A DNA stretch of 18,403 bases from Candidatus Uhrbacteria bacterium (GCA_003518105.1 DOZH01000008.1:11972-30374), one strand, 5' to 3'. Counted from the first letter of the stretch, positions 7,142 to 13,138 are shown. Made by a program: numbers and translations. Notes: generated by a model not told the origin, from the letters alone.

Positions 7142-7903
7142 ATGATCCCATACTTCGCCTGGACATCAATCGTTATCGGTCCGCTGACACTCCAGGTTTG
7201 GGGCATCTTCGTCGGCCTTGGCTTTTTTTTAGCGGCGGTCATGGCCGGCAAACTCGCCAAGCGCCGTGGCCTCGACGCCAGTATTATCTACGACCTGACC
7301 GTTTGGATGGTCTTAGCTGGCCTGATTGGTGGTCGTCTGGGCCATGTATTGTTCTACGCTTTCCCAGAATATCTTGCCAACCCACTCGAAATTTTTGCTA
7401 TCTGGCATGGTGGCCTCTCCATGTTTGGCGGGCTAATTGCCTGCGTCATTGTCGGCCTGTGGTTTTTGCGTAAAAAGAAGGTGGACGTTTGGCAGTATGT
7501 CGACGTGGCTGTTTATGGTTTGCCCTTTGGCATAATGATTGGCCGCCTTGGTTGCTTTCTCATTCACGATCATCCAGGTACTGCCACGCATTTCTTTTTA
7601 GGTGTACAATATCCTGGCAACGTGGTCCGTCACGACTACGGTTTATATGAGATGCTAAACGGTGCAGGGATGGCCGTCGCATTTCTCTGGTTGGCTCATA
7701 AAAAGGCTAAAACCGGAACGTTTGTTGGGGTGTTTAGCTTATGGTACGGACTCTTCAGACTGCTCACGGATGGGGGTAGATTGGTTGACGCACGATATTT
7801 GGGGCTAACACCAGGTCAATATTTAGGCGCTATTTTAGCCATCATCGGCCTTTGGTTGTTGTGGATAACTAAGATGCGTAAACAGGAAAAAGTGTTAACA
7901 TAG
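7142..7903 (+). CDS. lgt: Prolipoprotein diacylglyceryl transferase
   Basis: A 253-aa polytopic membrane enzyme that transfers diacylglycerol from phosphatidylglycerol to the lipobox cysteine of prelipoproteins. The family signatures are present: GGRLGHVLFY after the second helix, IWHGGLSMFGG with H89, and the Lgt signature MIGRLGCFLIHDHPG with R135. Near the C-terminus is a further conserved region (FSLWYGLFRLLTDGGR). About seven hydrophobic segments can be seen. ATG lies 1 nt after the preceding stop, with no Shine-Dalgarno. GC content returns to the level of gatA. It therefore looks like the original downstream neighbour of the gatCA/HEPN-like genes, now separated from them by the ATPase pair. 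Confidence 0.97.
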   Translation: MIPYFAWTSIVIGPLTLQVWGIFVGLGFFLAAVMAGKLAKRRGLDASIIYDLTVWMVLAGLIGGRLGHVLFYAFPEYLANPLEIFAIWHGGLSMFGGLIACVIVGLWFLRKKKVDVWQYVDVAVYGLPFGIMIGRLGCFLIHDHPGTATHFFLGVQYPGNVVRHDYGLYEMLNGAGMAVAFLWLAHKKAKTGTFVGVFSLWYGLFRLLTDGGRLVDARYLGLTPGQYLGAILAIIGLWLLWITKMRKQEKVLT

Positions 7904-7916
7904 TGACGACAGTAAA

Positions 7917-8000
7917 TAGTTTGTAGTATGTAGTATGTAGTTTGTAGTTTGGCTCACTTAACGTGCGACCACTACCAACTACCAACTACTAACTACCTAC
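7917..8000. repeat. Tandem heptamer repeats with opposing complementary copies
   Basis: Five head-to-tail 7-mers (TAGTTTG or TAGTATG) fill 7917-7951. After a 17-nt spacer, four related units of the complementary sense (CCACTAC, CAACTAC, CAACTAC, TAACTAC) fill 7969-7996. The two blocks can pair imperfectly into one long hairpin just upstream of the DsbA-like gene. Short heptamer tandem repeats of this kind resemble the STRR repeats of cyanobacteria in form; any shared origin is unproven. Confidence 0.85.
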
Positions 8001-8015
8001 TTTAATTATTATATT

Positions 8016-8774
8016 ATGAGCGAAGAAGTAATCGAAGTCATGCCTGTGGCCGCTAAGAAACAATTGGGATTTTTTGACGGTAATCCTAAGATGATCTTCG
8101 TCTTTGGTCTCGTTGCCGGCATTGCCCTAACTTACATTGGTGGCGATTTAGTGAATGGTGCTAGCCGTGGTGCTATTGCTGCCGCTCCAGTTGTTGCCGC
8201 CGACGTCAAAGCTAATCCCGCCGCTGCCGCTCCAGTTGCGGCTGGTAAGTTGGCTGCTGTCACTGCTACTGATCACGTGCGTGGCGACCTCAAGAAGGCC
8301 AAGGTGGTCATGATTGAATATTCCGACTACGAATGTCCATTCTGTGGCCGTCACAATCCAACCATGCAACAATTGTCAGAAAAGTATGGCGATGACGTTG
8401 CTTGGGTGCTCCGTCACTTCCCATTGTCCTTTCACCCAGAAGCCATGCCAGCCGCCAACGCTGCTGAGTGTGCCAGCGAACAAGGCAAGTTCTGGGAGTT
8501 TACAGATATCATGTATGCCAACCAGGACAGCTTGAGCTCTGAATATTACGCCAAGGTCGCCGACCAACTCGGCTTGAAGCGTTCCCAGTTTGACGATTGT
8601 GTGAAGACCAAGAAGTACCAGTCGGTTATCGACGCCGATGCTGCTACTGGCCGTACCGCTGGAGTTAGCGGTACACCTGCTACTTTCGTCGACGGTCAGC
8701 TCATCTCGGGTGCAGTACCAATCGACACCTTCACGCAGCTGATCGATGCCGCAATAGCTAAAGCAAAAAAGTAG
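8016..8774 (+). CDS. Membrane-anchored DsbA-like thiol oxidoreductase
   Basis: A 252-aa protein. A short cytoplasmic N-terminus is followed by one membrane anchor (about 28-45, MIFVFGLVAGIALTYIGG) and an Ala/Pro-rich linker (about 55-80). A DsbA-type thioredoxin domain follows, with active-site C107-P-F-C110 (YECPFCG), the helical insertion, and the cis-proline loop SGTPATFV near the end. It is expected to act on the outer face of the membrane, introducing or exchanging disulfides in exported proteins. The secreted repeat protein at 14622-17222 carries paired cysteines and is a candidate client. The gene stands alone behind the heptamer repeats and ends in a strong terminator. No Shine-Dalgarno precedes the ATG. 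The class is certain; whether it works as oxidase or isomerase is not. Confidence 0.95.
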   Translation: MSEEVIEVMPVAAKKQLGFFDGNPKMIFVFGLVAGIALTYIGGDLVNGASRGAIAAAPVVAADVKANPAAAAPVAAGKLAAVTATDHVRGDLKKAKVVMIEYSDYECPFCGRHNPTMQQLSEKYGDDVAWVLRHFPLSFHPEAMPAANAAECASEQGKFWEFTDIMYANQDSLSSEYYAKVADQLGLKRSQFDDCVKTKKYQSVIDADAATGRTAGVSGTPATFVDGQLISGAVPIDTFTQLIDAAIAKAKK

Positions 8775-8784
8775 TATAAAACAT

Positions 8785-8816
8785 AAAAGAGTCTGCACAA
8801 TGCAGACTCTTTTTTT
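8785..8816. terminator. Rho-independent terminator of the DsbA-like gene
   Basis: A perfect 13-bp stem, AAAAGAGTCTGCA (8785-8797) with TGCAGACTCTTTT (8801-8813), around a 3-nt loop and running into seven T at 8810-8816. The A-run on the left arm supplies a short T-tract for the minus strand as well, so it may be bidirectional and protect against read-through from the convergent helicase gene. Confidence 0.93.
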
Positions 8817-8823
8817 GTTCCGG

Positions 8824-8947
8824 TGAGAATTTTCCAACTGAGACTAGTTTGGGTGCGGAGCAAGCCAAGCTCTTAAGGCTTAGTTAATGCTAAGATGAAA
8901 GAGTTGGCGTAGCGACAAGCCCAAAATAGGCCAGTTGGAAATTCTCA
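8824..8947. repeat. 124-bp imperfect inverted-repeat element (MITE-like or structured 3' region)
   Basis: Ends TGAGAATTTTCCAACTG (8824-8840) and CAGTTGGAAATTCTCA (8932-8947) are complementary apart from one extra T. The complementarity continues inward with gaps: TTTGGG pairs with CCCAAA, and GCCAAGCTCTT with AAAGAGTTGGC. It closes on a central hairpin, CTTAG/CTAAG around 8880. The element fills the gap between the convergent DsbA-like and helicase genes almost exactly. There is no ORF inside. It could be a miniature mobile element or a folded 3' UTR of the helicase mRNA. Confidence 0.75.
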
Positions 8948-8950
8948 TTA

Positions 8951-10480
8951 TTATTTCCTGCGGGGAGCTTCGTAGCGATAAGCCGGACGATCGTCCTCAT
9001 CCACCGTTTCTAAGCGGCGATAAGTTGGGAGGGGACGAGCGGTTGGCGCAGCAGCGTGAGAAGCTGGACGGGTGCCGTAGCTTGGACGGGCGCCATATGG
9101 GGCTGCGCTGCGGCTAGCTGGAGCGGCTGAACGACCAGCGCCGTAGGCTGGACGAGCACCATAGGGCTTGGCAGCGCGAGCGCCACCACCGTAACCACCT
9201 GAGGACTGACCGTAGCGATTGCCGCCAGGGGCTGGGCGACCACGACCGTTGCCGCGACGAGTATCTTCGTCACGATCGGTGTGGGGCATGACGCGCGCAA
9301 TTGGCAAATCGGCTGGGATTTTACCGACTGGCAACTTTCCGCGGATCAAGCGTTCAATAGCGCGAATATCCTGTTGTTGGTCGGGCGTGGCGTAGGACAC
9401 AGCCTTACCTTCCATACCGTTACGACCGGTACGACCAATGCGGTGTACGTAGTCCTCGGAACTATCTGGGAGATCGTAGTTGACGACCAAGCCGATACCA
9501 GTGACGTCGATACCACGAGCGGCAATGTCGGTGGCGACCAACACGCGATACTTACCGCGCTTAAAGCCTTCCAAAGCCTCCTTACGTTGGCTGAGCGACT
9601 TGTTGGCGTGGATTTCTGCGGCGGTGTGCTTCATGCTGTGGATAGCACCACAAATCTTCTTAGCACCGTGCTTGGTGCGGGAGAAGACGAGCACTGTTCC
9701 CTTAAAGTCCTCGAGCATCTTTTCGAGCAAGCGGATTTTATCTTCCTTGCGGACGATGAAAATCTCCTGGGCGACACGCTCTGAGGCAGTTCCGGCTGGG
9801 GCAACTTCCACGCGGACGGGGAGCTGCATGTGCTTGCGAGCAATTTCCACGATGTCGTTAGGCATGGTGGCACTGAACAGCAAGGTCTGGCGTTCCTTTG
9901 GTACAGCACCAAGGATACGGTTAATTTGAGGGGCAAAACCCATGTCCAACATGCGGTCAGCTTCGTCCAAGACGAGCACGCGCACCTCGGTCAAGGTCAA
10001 CGTCTTCTGCTCCATATGGTCAATCAAACGACCAGGTGTAGCAATGATAACGTGGGGCTTGGCTTTAAGCTGACGCAACTGCTTTTGGATGTTTTCACCA
10101 CCAATCAAAACAGCGGTGCGCATACCCATTGGGCGACCCAAGCGTTGCAAAGCTTCGTCAACCTGGAGGGCGAGTTCGCGTGTTGGCAAGATGATCAAAC
10201 CCTTACCCTTGTGCTGGGCGAGACGTTGGATCATTGGAATACCGAAGGCGAGGGTTTTACCAGTACCGGTTTGCGCGATACCAATAATGTCTTTTCCTTC
10301 AATGGCTGCAGGAATAGACTTCTCTTGAATTGGGGTTGGCACAGTGAACTTAGCGTTGGTCAAAATGGTGAGGAGCGTGGGGGCGATCCCGAGCGTCGAA
10401 AAACTTTTTACGACTGGGGCCGCGACAACAGGCGCCTCGGAAGCCTTCAAGACTTCTGGGGTGGAAGTTAATACGGTCAT
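8951..10480 (-). CDS. DEAD-box ATP-dependent RNA helicase with RG/YG-rich tail
   Basis: A 509-aa helicase with all core motifs: Q motif PTPIQ (48-52), motif I AQTGTGKT (69-76), Ia PTRELA (99-104), Ib TPGR (148-151), DEAD (172-175), SAT (203-205), and VI HRIGRTGR (346-353). It remodels RNA, for example during ribosome assembly or mRNA turnover. The pattern is of the RhlE/CshA/DeaD type, and no finer name is justified. After about residue 400 comes a roughly 110-residue low-complexity tail rich in Arg, Gly, Tyr, Ala and Pro, with repeats such as YGARPAYG and SAAPYGARP, probably an RNA-binding disordered tail. A consensus promoter lies about 100 nt upstream. The leader of about 90 nt carries a strong hairpin, reminiscent of cold-regulated helicase mRNAs. 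Confidence 0.96.
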   Translation of the reverse strand: MTVLTSTPEVLKASEAPVVAAPVVKSFSTLGIAPTLLTILTNAKFTVPTPIQEKSIPAAIEGKDIIGIAQTGTGKTLAFGIPMIQRLAQHKGKGLIILPTRELALQVDEALQRLGRPMGMRTAVLIGGENIQKQLRQLKAKPHVIIATPGRLIDHMEQKTLTLTEVRVLVLDEADRMLDMGFAPQINRILGAVPKERQTLLFSATMPNDIVEIARKHMQLPVRVEVAPAGTASERVAQEIFIVRKEDKIRLLEKMLEDFKGTVLVFSRTKHGAKKICGAIHSMKHTAAEIHANKSLSQRKEALEGFKRGKYRVLVATDIAARGIDVTGIGLVVNYDLPDSSEDYVHRIGRTGRNGMEGKAVSYATPDQQQDIRAIERLIRGKLPVGKIPADLPIARVMPHTDRDEDTRRGNGRGRPAPGGNRYGQSSGGYGGGARAAKPYGARPAYGAGRSAAPASRSAAPYGARPSYGTRPASHAAAPTARPLPTYRRLETVDEDDRPAYRYEAPRRK

Positions 10481-10483
10481 AGA

Positions 10484-10514
10484 TTGTCTTGATCGAACGA
10501 CTGGATCAAGACAA
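10484..10514 (-). promoter_or_regulatory. 11-bp hairpin in the helicase leader, next to the start codon
   Basis: On the minus strand TTGTCTTGATC and GATCAAGACAA form a perfect 11-bp stem with a 9-nt loop, ending 3 nt before the helicase ATG. No Shine-Dalgarno lies in between. The stem would shield the ribosome entry region, so it may act as a translational switch (temperature, or autoregulation by the helicase). As DNA it is also a possible operator. A second small hairpin (CCGC/GCGG around 10546-10562) lies nearer the promoter. Confidence 0.7.
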
Positions 10515-10580
10515 CTAGGTGTCGACCGTGAAGTTCAGGCCTGCCGCGATTATTAAGCGGTGGCAAAAATCAAGGCTGTA

Positions 10581-10609
10581 ACTATAGCCTAATTGCCTTA
10601 AAAAGTCAA
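10581..10609 (-). promoter_or_regulatory. Sigma70-type promoter of the DEAD-box helicase
   Basis: On the minus strand, -35 TTGACT (10604-10609), a 17-nt spacer and -10 TATAGT (10581-10586). Predicted transcription start is near 10574, which gives a 5' UTR of about 90 nt. Confidence 0.85.
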
Positions 10610-10624
10610 AAAATCCTGTAATTC

Positions 10625-10933
10625 CTAGCGATTTCCAGCCCTGATCCAGGACTCGATACGGGTAATTTCATGGGCCACATTCTTCCCATCGTACTCAGCA
10701 TTGTGGGCGTGATTGCCGCCATAACTAGCCTTTTTCTGGTCTAAATGCAGGCTGAACTTCACCTTGTCGCCTTTATCCTCCACATACAAATGAAACCGCG
10801 GATAAAGCCCTGCCGTTAGCCTAATCATCCAGCTATCCTCCTTAGTCACCGGGTCGACGCTGTAACCATAACCCGCGCTCCGTAGAACCGCTACAGGGTT
10901 GGGGCACTTATCTTTGGGCAATATAATATCCAT
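10625..10933 (-). CDS. Small conserved CPR-type protein of unknown function
   Basis: A 102-aa protein. Notable stretches are LRSAGYGYSVDP near the N-terminus, LYPRFHLYVE in the middle, FSLHLDQKKASYGG, and HNAEYDGKNVAHEITRI near the C-terminus. I recognise the pattern as a recurrent hypothetical of CPR genomes, but no function or named domain. It is alternating strand/helix without a membrane segment or signal peptide. An in-frame ATG lies upstream at 10969, but the extended -10 element (TGCTACAAT) is between the two. The start at 10933 is therefore chosen, only about 4 nt from the predicted transcription start, i.e. a leaderless mRNA. Confidence 0.8.
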   Translation of the reverse strand: MDIILPKDKCPNPVAVLRSAGYGYSVDPVTKEDSWMIRLTAGLYPRFHLYVEDKGDKVKFSLHLDQKKASYGGNHAHNAEYDGKNVAHEITRIESWIRAGNR

Positions 10934-10943
10934 AACTGGAGGT

Positions 10944-10952
10944 ATTGTAGCA
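10944..10952 (-). promoter_or_regulatory. Extended -10 promoter element of the 10933 gene
   Basis: On the minus strand TGCTACAAT, an extended -10 (TGn plus TACAAT). The -35 position reads only TCTTTG-like. The predicted start near 10937 is 4-5 nt before the ATG, implying a leaderless transcript. Confidence 0.55.
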
Positions 10953-10959
10953 TCTTTTA

Positions 10960-11028
10960 AGGAAAACAAAGAGCGCGTCCCTGGGCCCAGCAGGCCGAGG
11001 GACGGCTGCTTTGGGCGGCGGGACGCGC
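10960..11028 (-). terminator. Branched GC-rich terminator of the 11450 gene
   Basis: The outer stem GCGCGTCCC (10973-10981) pairs perfectly with GGGACGCGC (11020-11028). The inner bases form further stems (CCCAGCAG with CTGCTTTGGG). Read on the minus strand, the stem runs into TCTTTGTTTT. It ends the gene at 11061-11450. Confidence 0.85.
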
Positions 11029-11060
11029 GAGTTGGTCGACGGCAGGTGTGGCGTTGTTGG

Positions 11061-11450
11061 TTACGGACTCGTCACCAGCTTGCCACCCATCTCTTTGGCG
11101 ATGAACTTGGCCAACCCGGCGGCGATGGCCAGCGTGATGGCATCGTCACCCTCCTCGTTGCGGACGAGGAAGTAGAAGGGCTCGGTGCGCTTGCCGCACC
11201 AGGTATCGCGGTCGAGGTGAGCCTCGATGACGCGAAGGACCTCTGTGCTGTCTGACTTGCCCATCAGCTGGAACCTCCACATGTGGTGTGGGTTGCCGTT
11301 CAGCGAACCGTAGTGCTCGTAGGAGCACATCTCTCGCCCGCCGAAGTAGCGGTCGATCAGCGAACGGACGACGTCGTCATCCGGCTTCTGTGTGAAGTGC
11401 ACCTCGTGGACGTGGGGGAACTGTCGGATGAAATCTTCTTTCCTGAACAT
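11061..11450 (-). CDS. GC-rich orphan protein with strong Shine-Dalgarno, unknown function
   Basis: A 129-aa soluble protein with no family I recognise. Visible stretches include FPHVHEVHFTQKPDDD, DRYFGGREMCSYEHYG, and a hydrophobic C-terminal helix (DAITLAIAAGLAKFIAKEMG). Unlike the core genes around it, it has a strong Shine-Dalgarno (AAGGAGG at 11455-11461, 4 nt from ATG), its own consensus promoter and a large GC-rich terminator. Codon use is clearly richer in G/C at third positions. A small hairpin (AGGACG/CGTCCT) lies in its leader just ahead of the Shine-Dalgarno. It forms one class with the genes at 12053-12487 and 14293-14484. Promoter, ribosome site and terminator together make it a convincing gene despite the unknown product. 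Confidence 0.8.
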   Translation of the reverse strand: MFRKEDFIRQFPHVHEVHFTQKPDDDVVRSLIDRYFGGREMCSYEHYGSLNGNPHHMWRFQLMGKSDSTEVLRVIEAHLDRDTWCGKRTEPFYFLVRNEEGDDAITLAIAAGLAKFIAKEMGGKLVTSP

Positions 11451-11504
11451 GAGGCCTCCTTGAGGACGACGAGATACCGTCCTTTGTCGATTTTACGACC
11501 AAGA

Positions 11505-11533
11505 AATATACCATAAAATAGGCCTTTTGTCAA
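11505..11533 (-). promoter_or_regulatory. Consensus promoter of the 11450 gene
   Basis: On the minus strand, -35 TTGACA (11528-11533), a perfect consensus, then a 17-nt spacer and -10 TATATT (11505-11510). Predicted start near 11498, with a leader of about 48 nt. Confidence 0.9.
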
Positions 11534-11553
11534 TGAATTAATATAATAAACAA

Positions 11554-11581
11554 CAAAAAATCACGCGAAATGCGTGATTTT
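11554..11581 (-). terminator. Terminator of tRNA-Pro(GGG)
   Basis: On the minus strand the stem ATCACGC (11572-11578) with GCGTGAT (11560-11566) is followed by a T-run (A-run 11555-11560 on the plus strand). It begins directly after the CCA end of the tRNA and insulates it from the next minus-strand promoter. Confidence 0.88.
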
Positions 11582-11656
11582 TGGTCGGGCTAGCGGGGAT
11601 CGAACCCGTGGCCTCTTGCACCCCATGCAAGCGCGCTACCGCTGCGCTATAGCCCG
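11582..11656 (-). tRNA. tRNA-Pro, anticodon GGG
   Basis: A 75-nt cloverleaf with encoded CCA. The acceptor is CGGGCTA/TAGCCCG. The D arm is GCGC/GCGC. The anticodon stem CTTGC/GCAAG encloses loop ATGGGGT, so the anticodon is GGG. The T loop is TTCGATC. The first base C1 is typical of bacterial tRNA-Pro. The T stem has one A-C mismatch at its base (ACGGG/CCCGC), where the sister tRNA-Pro(CGG) at 11884 has a perfect stem. The rest of the molecule is nearly identical to that sister outside the anticodon arm. Confidence 0.96.
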
Positions 11657-11679
11657 GAATAGTGATTGATGACGGCTCA

Positions 11680-11708
11680 ATATTACTCTGTGGGCAAAAA
11701 GTCGTAAA
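11680..11708 (-). promoter_or_regulatory. Promoter of tRNA-Pro(GGG)
   Basis: On the minus strand, -35 TTTACG (11703-11708), a 17-nt spacer and -10 TAATAT (11680-11685). It lies about 24 nt upstream of the mature tRNA 5' end. Confidence 0.7.
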
Positions 11709-11729
11709 GATTAGCGGTGGCTGGGCTAC

Positions 11730-11758
11730 TTGATAATAGCTGGCCAGTGGGCTACAAT
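11730..11758 (+). promoter_or_regulatory. Promoter of the tRNA-Ser / tRNA-Pro(CGG) unit
   Basis: -35 TTGATA (11730-11735), a 17-nt spacer and -10 TACAAT (11753-11758). The predicted start near 11765 is only a few bases before the tRNA-Ser 5' end. No separate promoter is seen before tRNA-Pro(CGG), so the two are probably one transcript. Confidence 0.85.
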
Positions 11759-11768
11759 CCTGCTGCCC

Positions 11769-11856
11769 GGAGGGATCGCATAGCGGCCTAGTGCGCACGC
11801 TTGGAAAGCGTGTATACCGCAAGGTATCGAGAGTTCGAATCTCTCTCCCTCCGCCA
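11769..11856 (+). tRNA. tRNA-Ser, anticodon GGA
   Basis: An 88-nt class II tRNA with encoded CCA. The acceptor is GGAGGGA/TCCCTCC. The anticodon stem CACGC/GCGTG encloses loop TTGGAAA, so the anticodon is GGA (Ser). The long variable arm TATACC-GCAA-GGTATC is the serine hallmark. The T stem GAGAG/CTCTC is present with loop TTCGAAT. Confidence 0.97.
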
Positions 11857-11883
11857 GGAAGTTTTCAATATTTCAAGTCACGA

Positions 11884-11958
11884 CGGGCTGTAGCGCAGCG
11901 GTAGCGCGCTTCGTTCGGGACGAAGAGGCCGCGGGTTCGATCCCCGCCAGCCCGACCA
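11884..11958 (+). tRNA. tRNA-Pro, anticodon CGG
   Basis: A 75-nt cloverleaf with encoded CCA. The acceptor is CGGGCTG/CAGCCCG. The anticodon stem CTTCG/CGAAG encloses loop TTCGGGA, so the anticodon is CGG. The T arm is GCGGG-TTCGATC-CCCGC. It lies 27 nt downstream of tRNA-Ser in the same direction. With the inverted tRNA-Pro(GGG) it forms an imperfect inverted repeat bracketing tRNA-Ser. Confidence 0.97.
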
Positions 11959-11962
11959 ATAA

Positions 11963-11994
11963 GCTTCAACTTCGGTTGAGGCTTTTTGCTTTTT
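11963..11994 (+). terminator. Terminator of the tRNA-Ser/Pro unit
   Basis: The stem GCTTCAAC (11963-11970) pairs with GTTGAGGC (11975-11982) with one G-T pair, closed by a TTCG tetraloop. It is followed by TTTTTGCTTTTT. Confidence 0.9.
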
Positions 11995-12052
11995 ATGCCA
12001 TAGTTGACCCGTCGCGTGACGGCATGGCGCTGTCCCTGACCTGAGGTTTACG

Positions 12053-12487
12053 ATGAACACCCGCACAATCCTGCGCATTTTTGTCAGCTTGGCCTGCATC
12101 GCGATGGGCTTGTGTATCGCGGTTTTCGGTACTGCGGTGGGCTGGGGCTTTCGGCACAACTTTGGGGATTGCCTGGATCCGTTGGGCTTGGGCGTGACCA
12201 CCATCTTGTTGGGCATTACCGGGTTGTACGATGGACGAATTGCCAATGAGTCCCCTGAACCATCGCCGTTCAGGAGGGTCTGCAACACACTGTCGGTTCT
12301 CATTGTCCTTTTTGGGGTACTTGCGATTCTCGTCTACGGTTTGGCTTATGAATACCTGCATGTGACATGGGAGTTCCATGTTGCGGTGGTCATGGTACTG
12401 GTGAGCTACATTGGACTCATCGCCTTCGGCCTGTACCGCGCCTACCTACTGGCCCCAGACGTTCCTCAACCTCCGCACGCCTCGTAG
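12053..12487 (+). CDS. Four-helix membrane protein with Shine-Dalgarno, unknown function
   Basis: A 144-aa protein with four predicted membrane helices, at about residues 6-30, 42-60, 77-99 and 108-131. There is a short loop with charged residues between helices 2 and 3 (YDGRIANESPEPSPFRR) and a Pro-rich tail. No family is recognised. GAGG at 12043-12046, 6 nt before ATG, is a fair Shine-Dalgarno, unlike in the housekeeping genes of the window. Base composition is GC-rich, and the gene ends right at a branched terminator. A small hairpin (CCGTC/GACGG, 12009-12022) precedes it. No clean promoter is seen, although TTGAGG-17-CATAGT (11976-12004) overlapping the tRNA terminator is possible. Same class as the 11450 and 14484 genes. 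Confidence 0.75.
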   Translation: MNTRTILRIFVSLACIAMGLCIAVFGTAVGWGFRHNFGDCLDPLGLGVTTILLGITGLYDGRIANESPEPSPFRRVCNTLSVLIVLFGVLAILVYGLAYEYLHVTWEFHVAVVMVLVSYIGLIAFGLYRAYLLAPDVPQPPHAS

Positions 12488-12488
12488 C

Positions 12489-12534
12489 AGAAGAGCCCCC
12501 GTGGCTCCTGGCCGCGGAGCGTGCTCTTCTTTTT
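12489..12534 (+). terminator. Branched terminator of the 12053 gene
   Basis: The outer stem AGAAGAGC (12489-12496) pairs with GCTCTTCT (12523-12530). An inner stem GCTCC/GGAGC (12504-12508 with 12516-12520) sits inside, and TTTT follows. The T-run merges into the -35 box of the toxin-antitoxin promoter. Confidence 0.88.
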
Positions 12535-12561
12535 GACGCAGCTCGCCGCCCCAAGTATACT
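12533..12561 (+). promoter_or_regulatory. Promoter and operator of the toxin-antitoxin locus
   Basis: -35 TTGACG (12533-12538), a 17-nt spacer and -10 TATACT (12556-12561). The -10 sits inside the 10-bp palindrome AAGTATACTT (12553-12562), and a second partial copy (TATATACTT) lies at 12576-12584, just before the ATG. This fits autorepression by the RelB-type antitoxin, as is usual in this family. Confidence 0.8.
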
Positions 12562-12584
12562 TTATACATACCTTATATATACTT

Positions 12585-12875
12585 ATGAAAACAGCCACAA
12601 TTCTTATTAAAACCGAGCCTCGTCTTAAGCAGCAAGCGCAAAAGCTGGCCGAGCAATGTGGTGTGTCGTTGAGTGCCGTGCTGTCACGCTCGTTACAGCT
12701 TTTTGTCGACAATCGCTCAATTACTTTTTCTGCTGAACCAGAACTCGTACCAAACGCCAAGACCGCCAGAGCTTTAAGGAGACAGATTATTGAGGCACGG
12801 GCAGGTAAAAATATGAGCCCCACATTTAACACCTCCGAAGATGCTATTGCTTACCTTAAGGGGTTATGCAAGTAG
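12585..12875 (+). CDS. RelB/DinJ-type antitoxin
   Basis: A 96-aa ribbon-helix-helix antitoxin. The N-terminal strand MKTATILIKTEPRLK and the helices LKQQAQKLAEQCGVSLSAVLSRSL follow the RelB/DinJ pattern. The C-terminal part (about 55-96) is the toxin-binding tail. It should dimerise, bind the operator over its own promoter, and neutralise the partner RNase by wrapping it. The stop at 12873-12875 overlaps the toxin ATG (12866) by 10 nt, the normal coupled arrangement. As the partner toxin is frameshifted, the antitoxin may now act alone or on related toxins elsewhere. No Shine-Dalgarno is seen. Confidence 0.9.
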   Translation: MKTATILIKTEPRLKQQAQKLAEQCGVSLSAVLSRSLQLFVDNRSITFSAEPELVPNAKTARALRRQIIEARAGKNMSPTFNTSEDAIAYLKGLCK

Positions 12876-13131
12876 AGTTTCACCGCGAATTCAATCGTGT
12901 TTCATTAAACTCTCCAAACAAGATCAAGCACACTTTTATGCTCGTTTAGATTTATTTAGAAATGATAGCCGGCATCCACTATTGAATCGCCATGTATTAC
13001 GCGGTAAGTGGGCAGGCTGTTTTAGTATAAGTGTCACTGGCGACTTGCGTTCCATAGTCGACTTAGATATTGCCAACGACAAGGCAAAATTTCTTAGAAT
13101 CGGCACCCACCACCAACTTTACGGCAAATAG
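12866..13131 (+). pseudogene. RelE/YafQ-type mRNA interferase with a single-base frameshift
   Basis: The natural start is ATG 12866, overlapping the antitoxin end, and reads MQVEFHREFNRV, a normal RelE-type first strand. That frame stops at about 12950. The rest of the toxin is in the frame one base back: FIKLSKQDQAHFYARLDLF from about 12899, then HVLRGKWAGCFSISVTGDLRS and the C-terminal FLRIGTHHQLYGK, typical of the YafQ/RelE superfamily. Comparing the two halves, one base seems lost near 12890-12905. Possible explanations are a decayed toxin, an assembly error, or programmed -1 slippage (ATTAAAC at about 12908 is only slippery-like). Starting at 12841 would bypass the break but would drop the first strand and lie inside the antitoxin gene. 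Confidence 0.82.
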
Positions 13132-13138
13132 TCGACGT

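Noticed and set aside
7917..8000. CRISPR array
   Set aside because: The units are 7 nt with no spacers, and no cas genes are present.
9281..10471. Long plus-strand frames opposite the DEAD-box helicase
   Set aside because: The helicase on the minus strand has every motif. The plus-strand frames have no family features, and none has a start site or promoter.
12841..13131. Intact toxin gene starting at ATG 12841
   Set aside because: That start lies inside the antitoxin gene and gives an N-terminus unlike any RelE. The proper first strand (MQVEFHREFN) is in another frame from ATG 12866.
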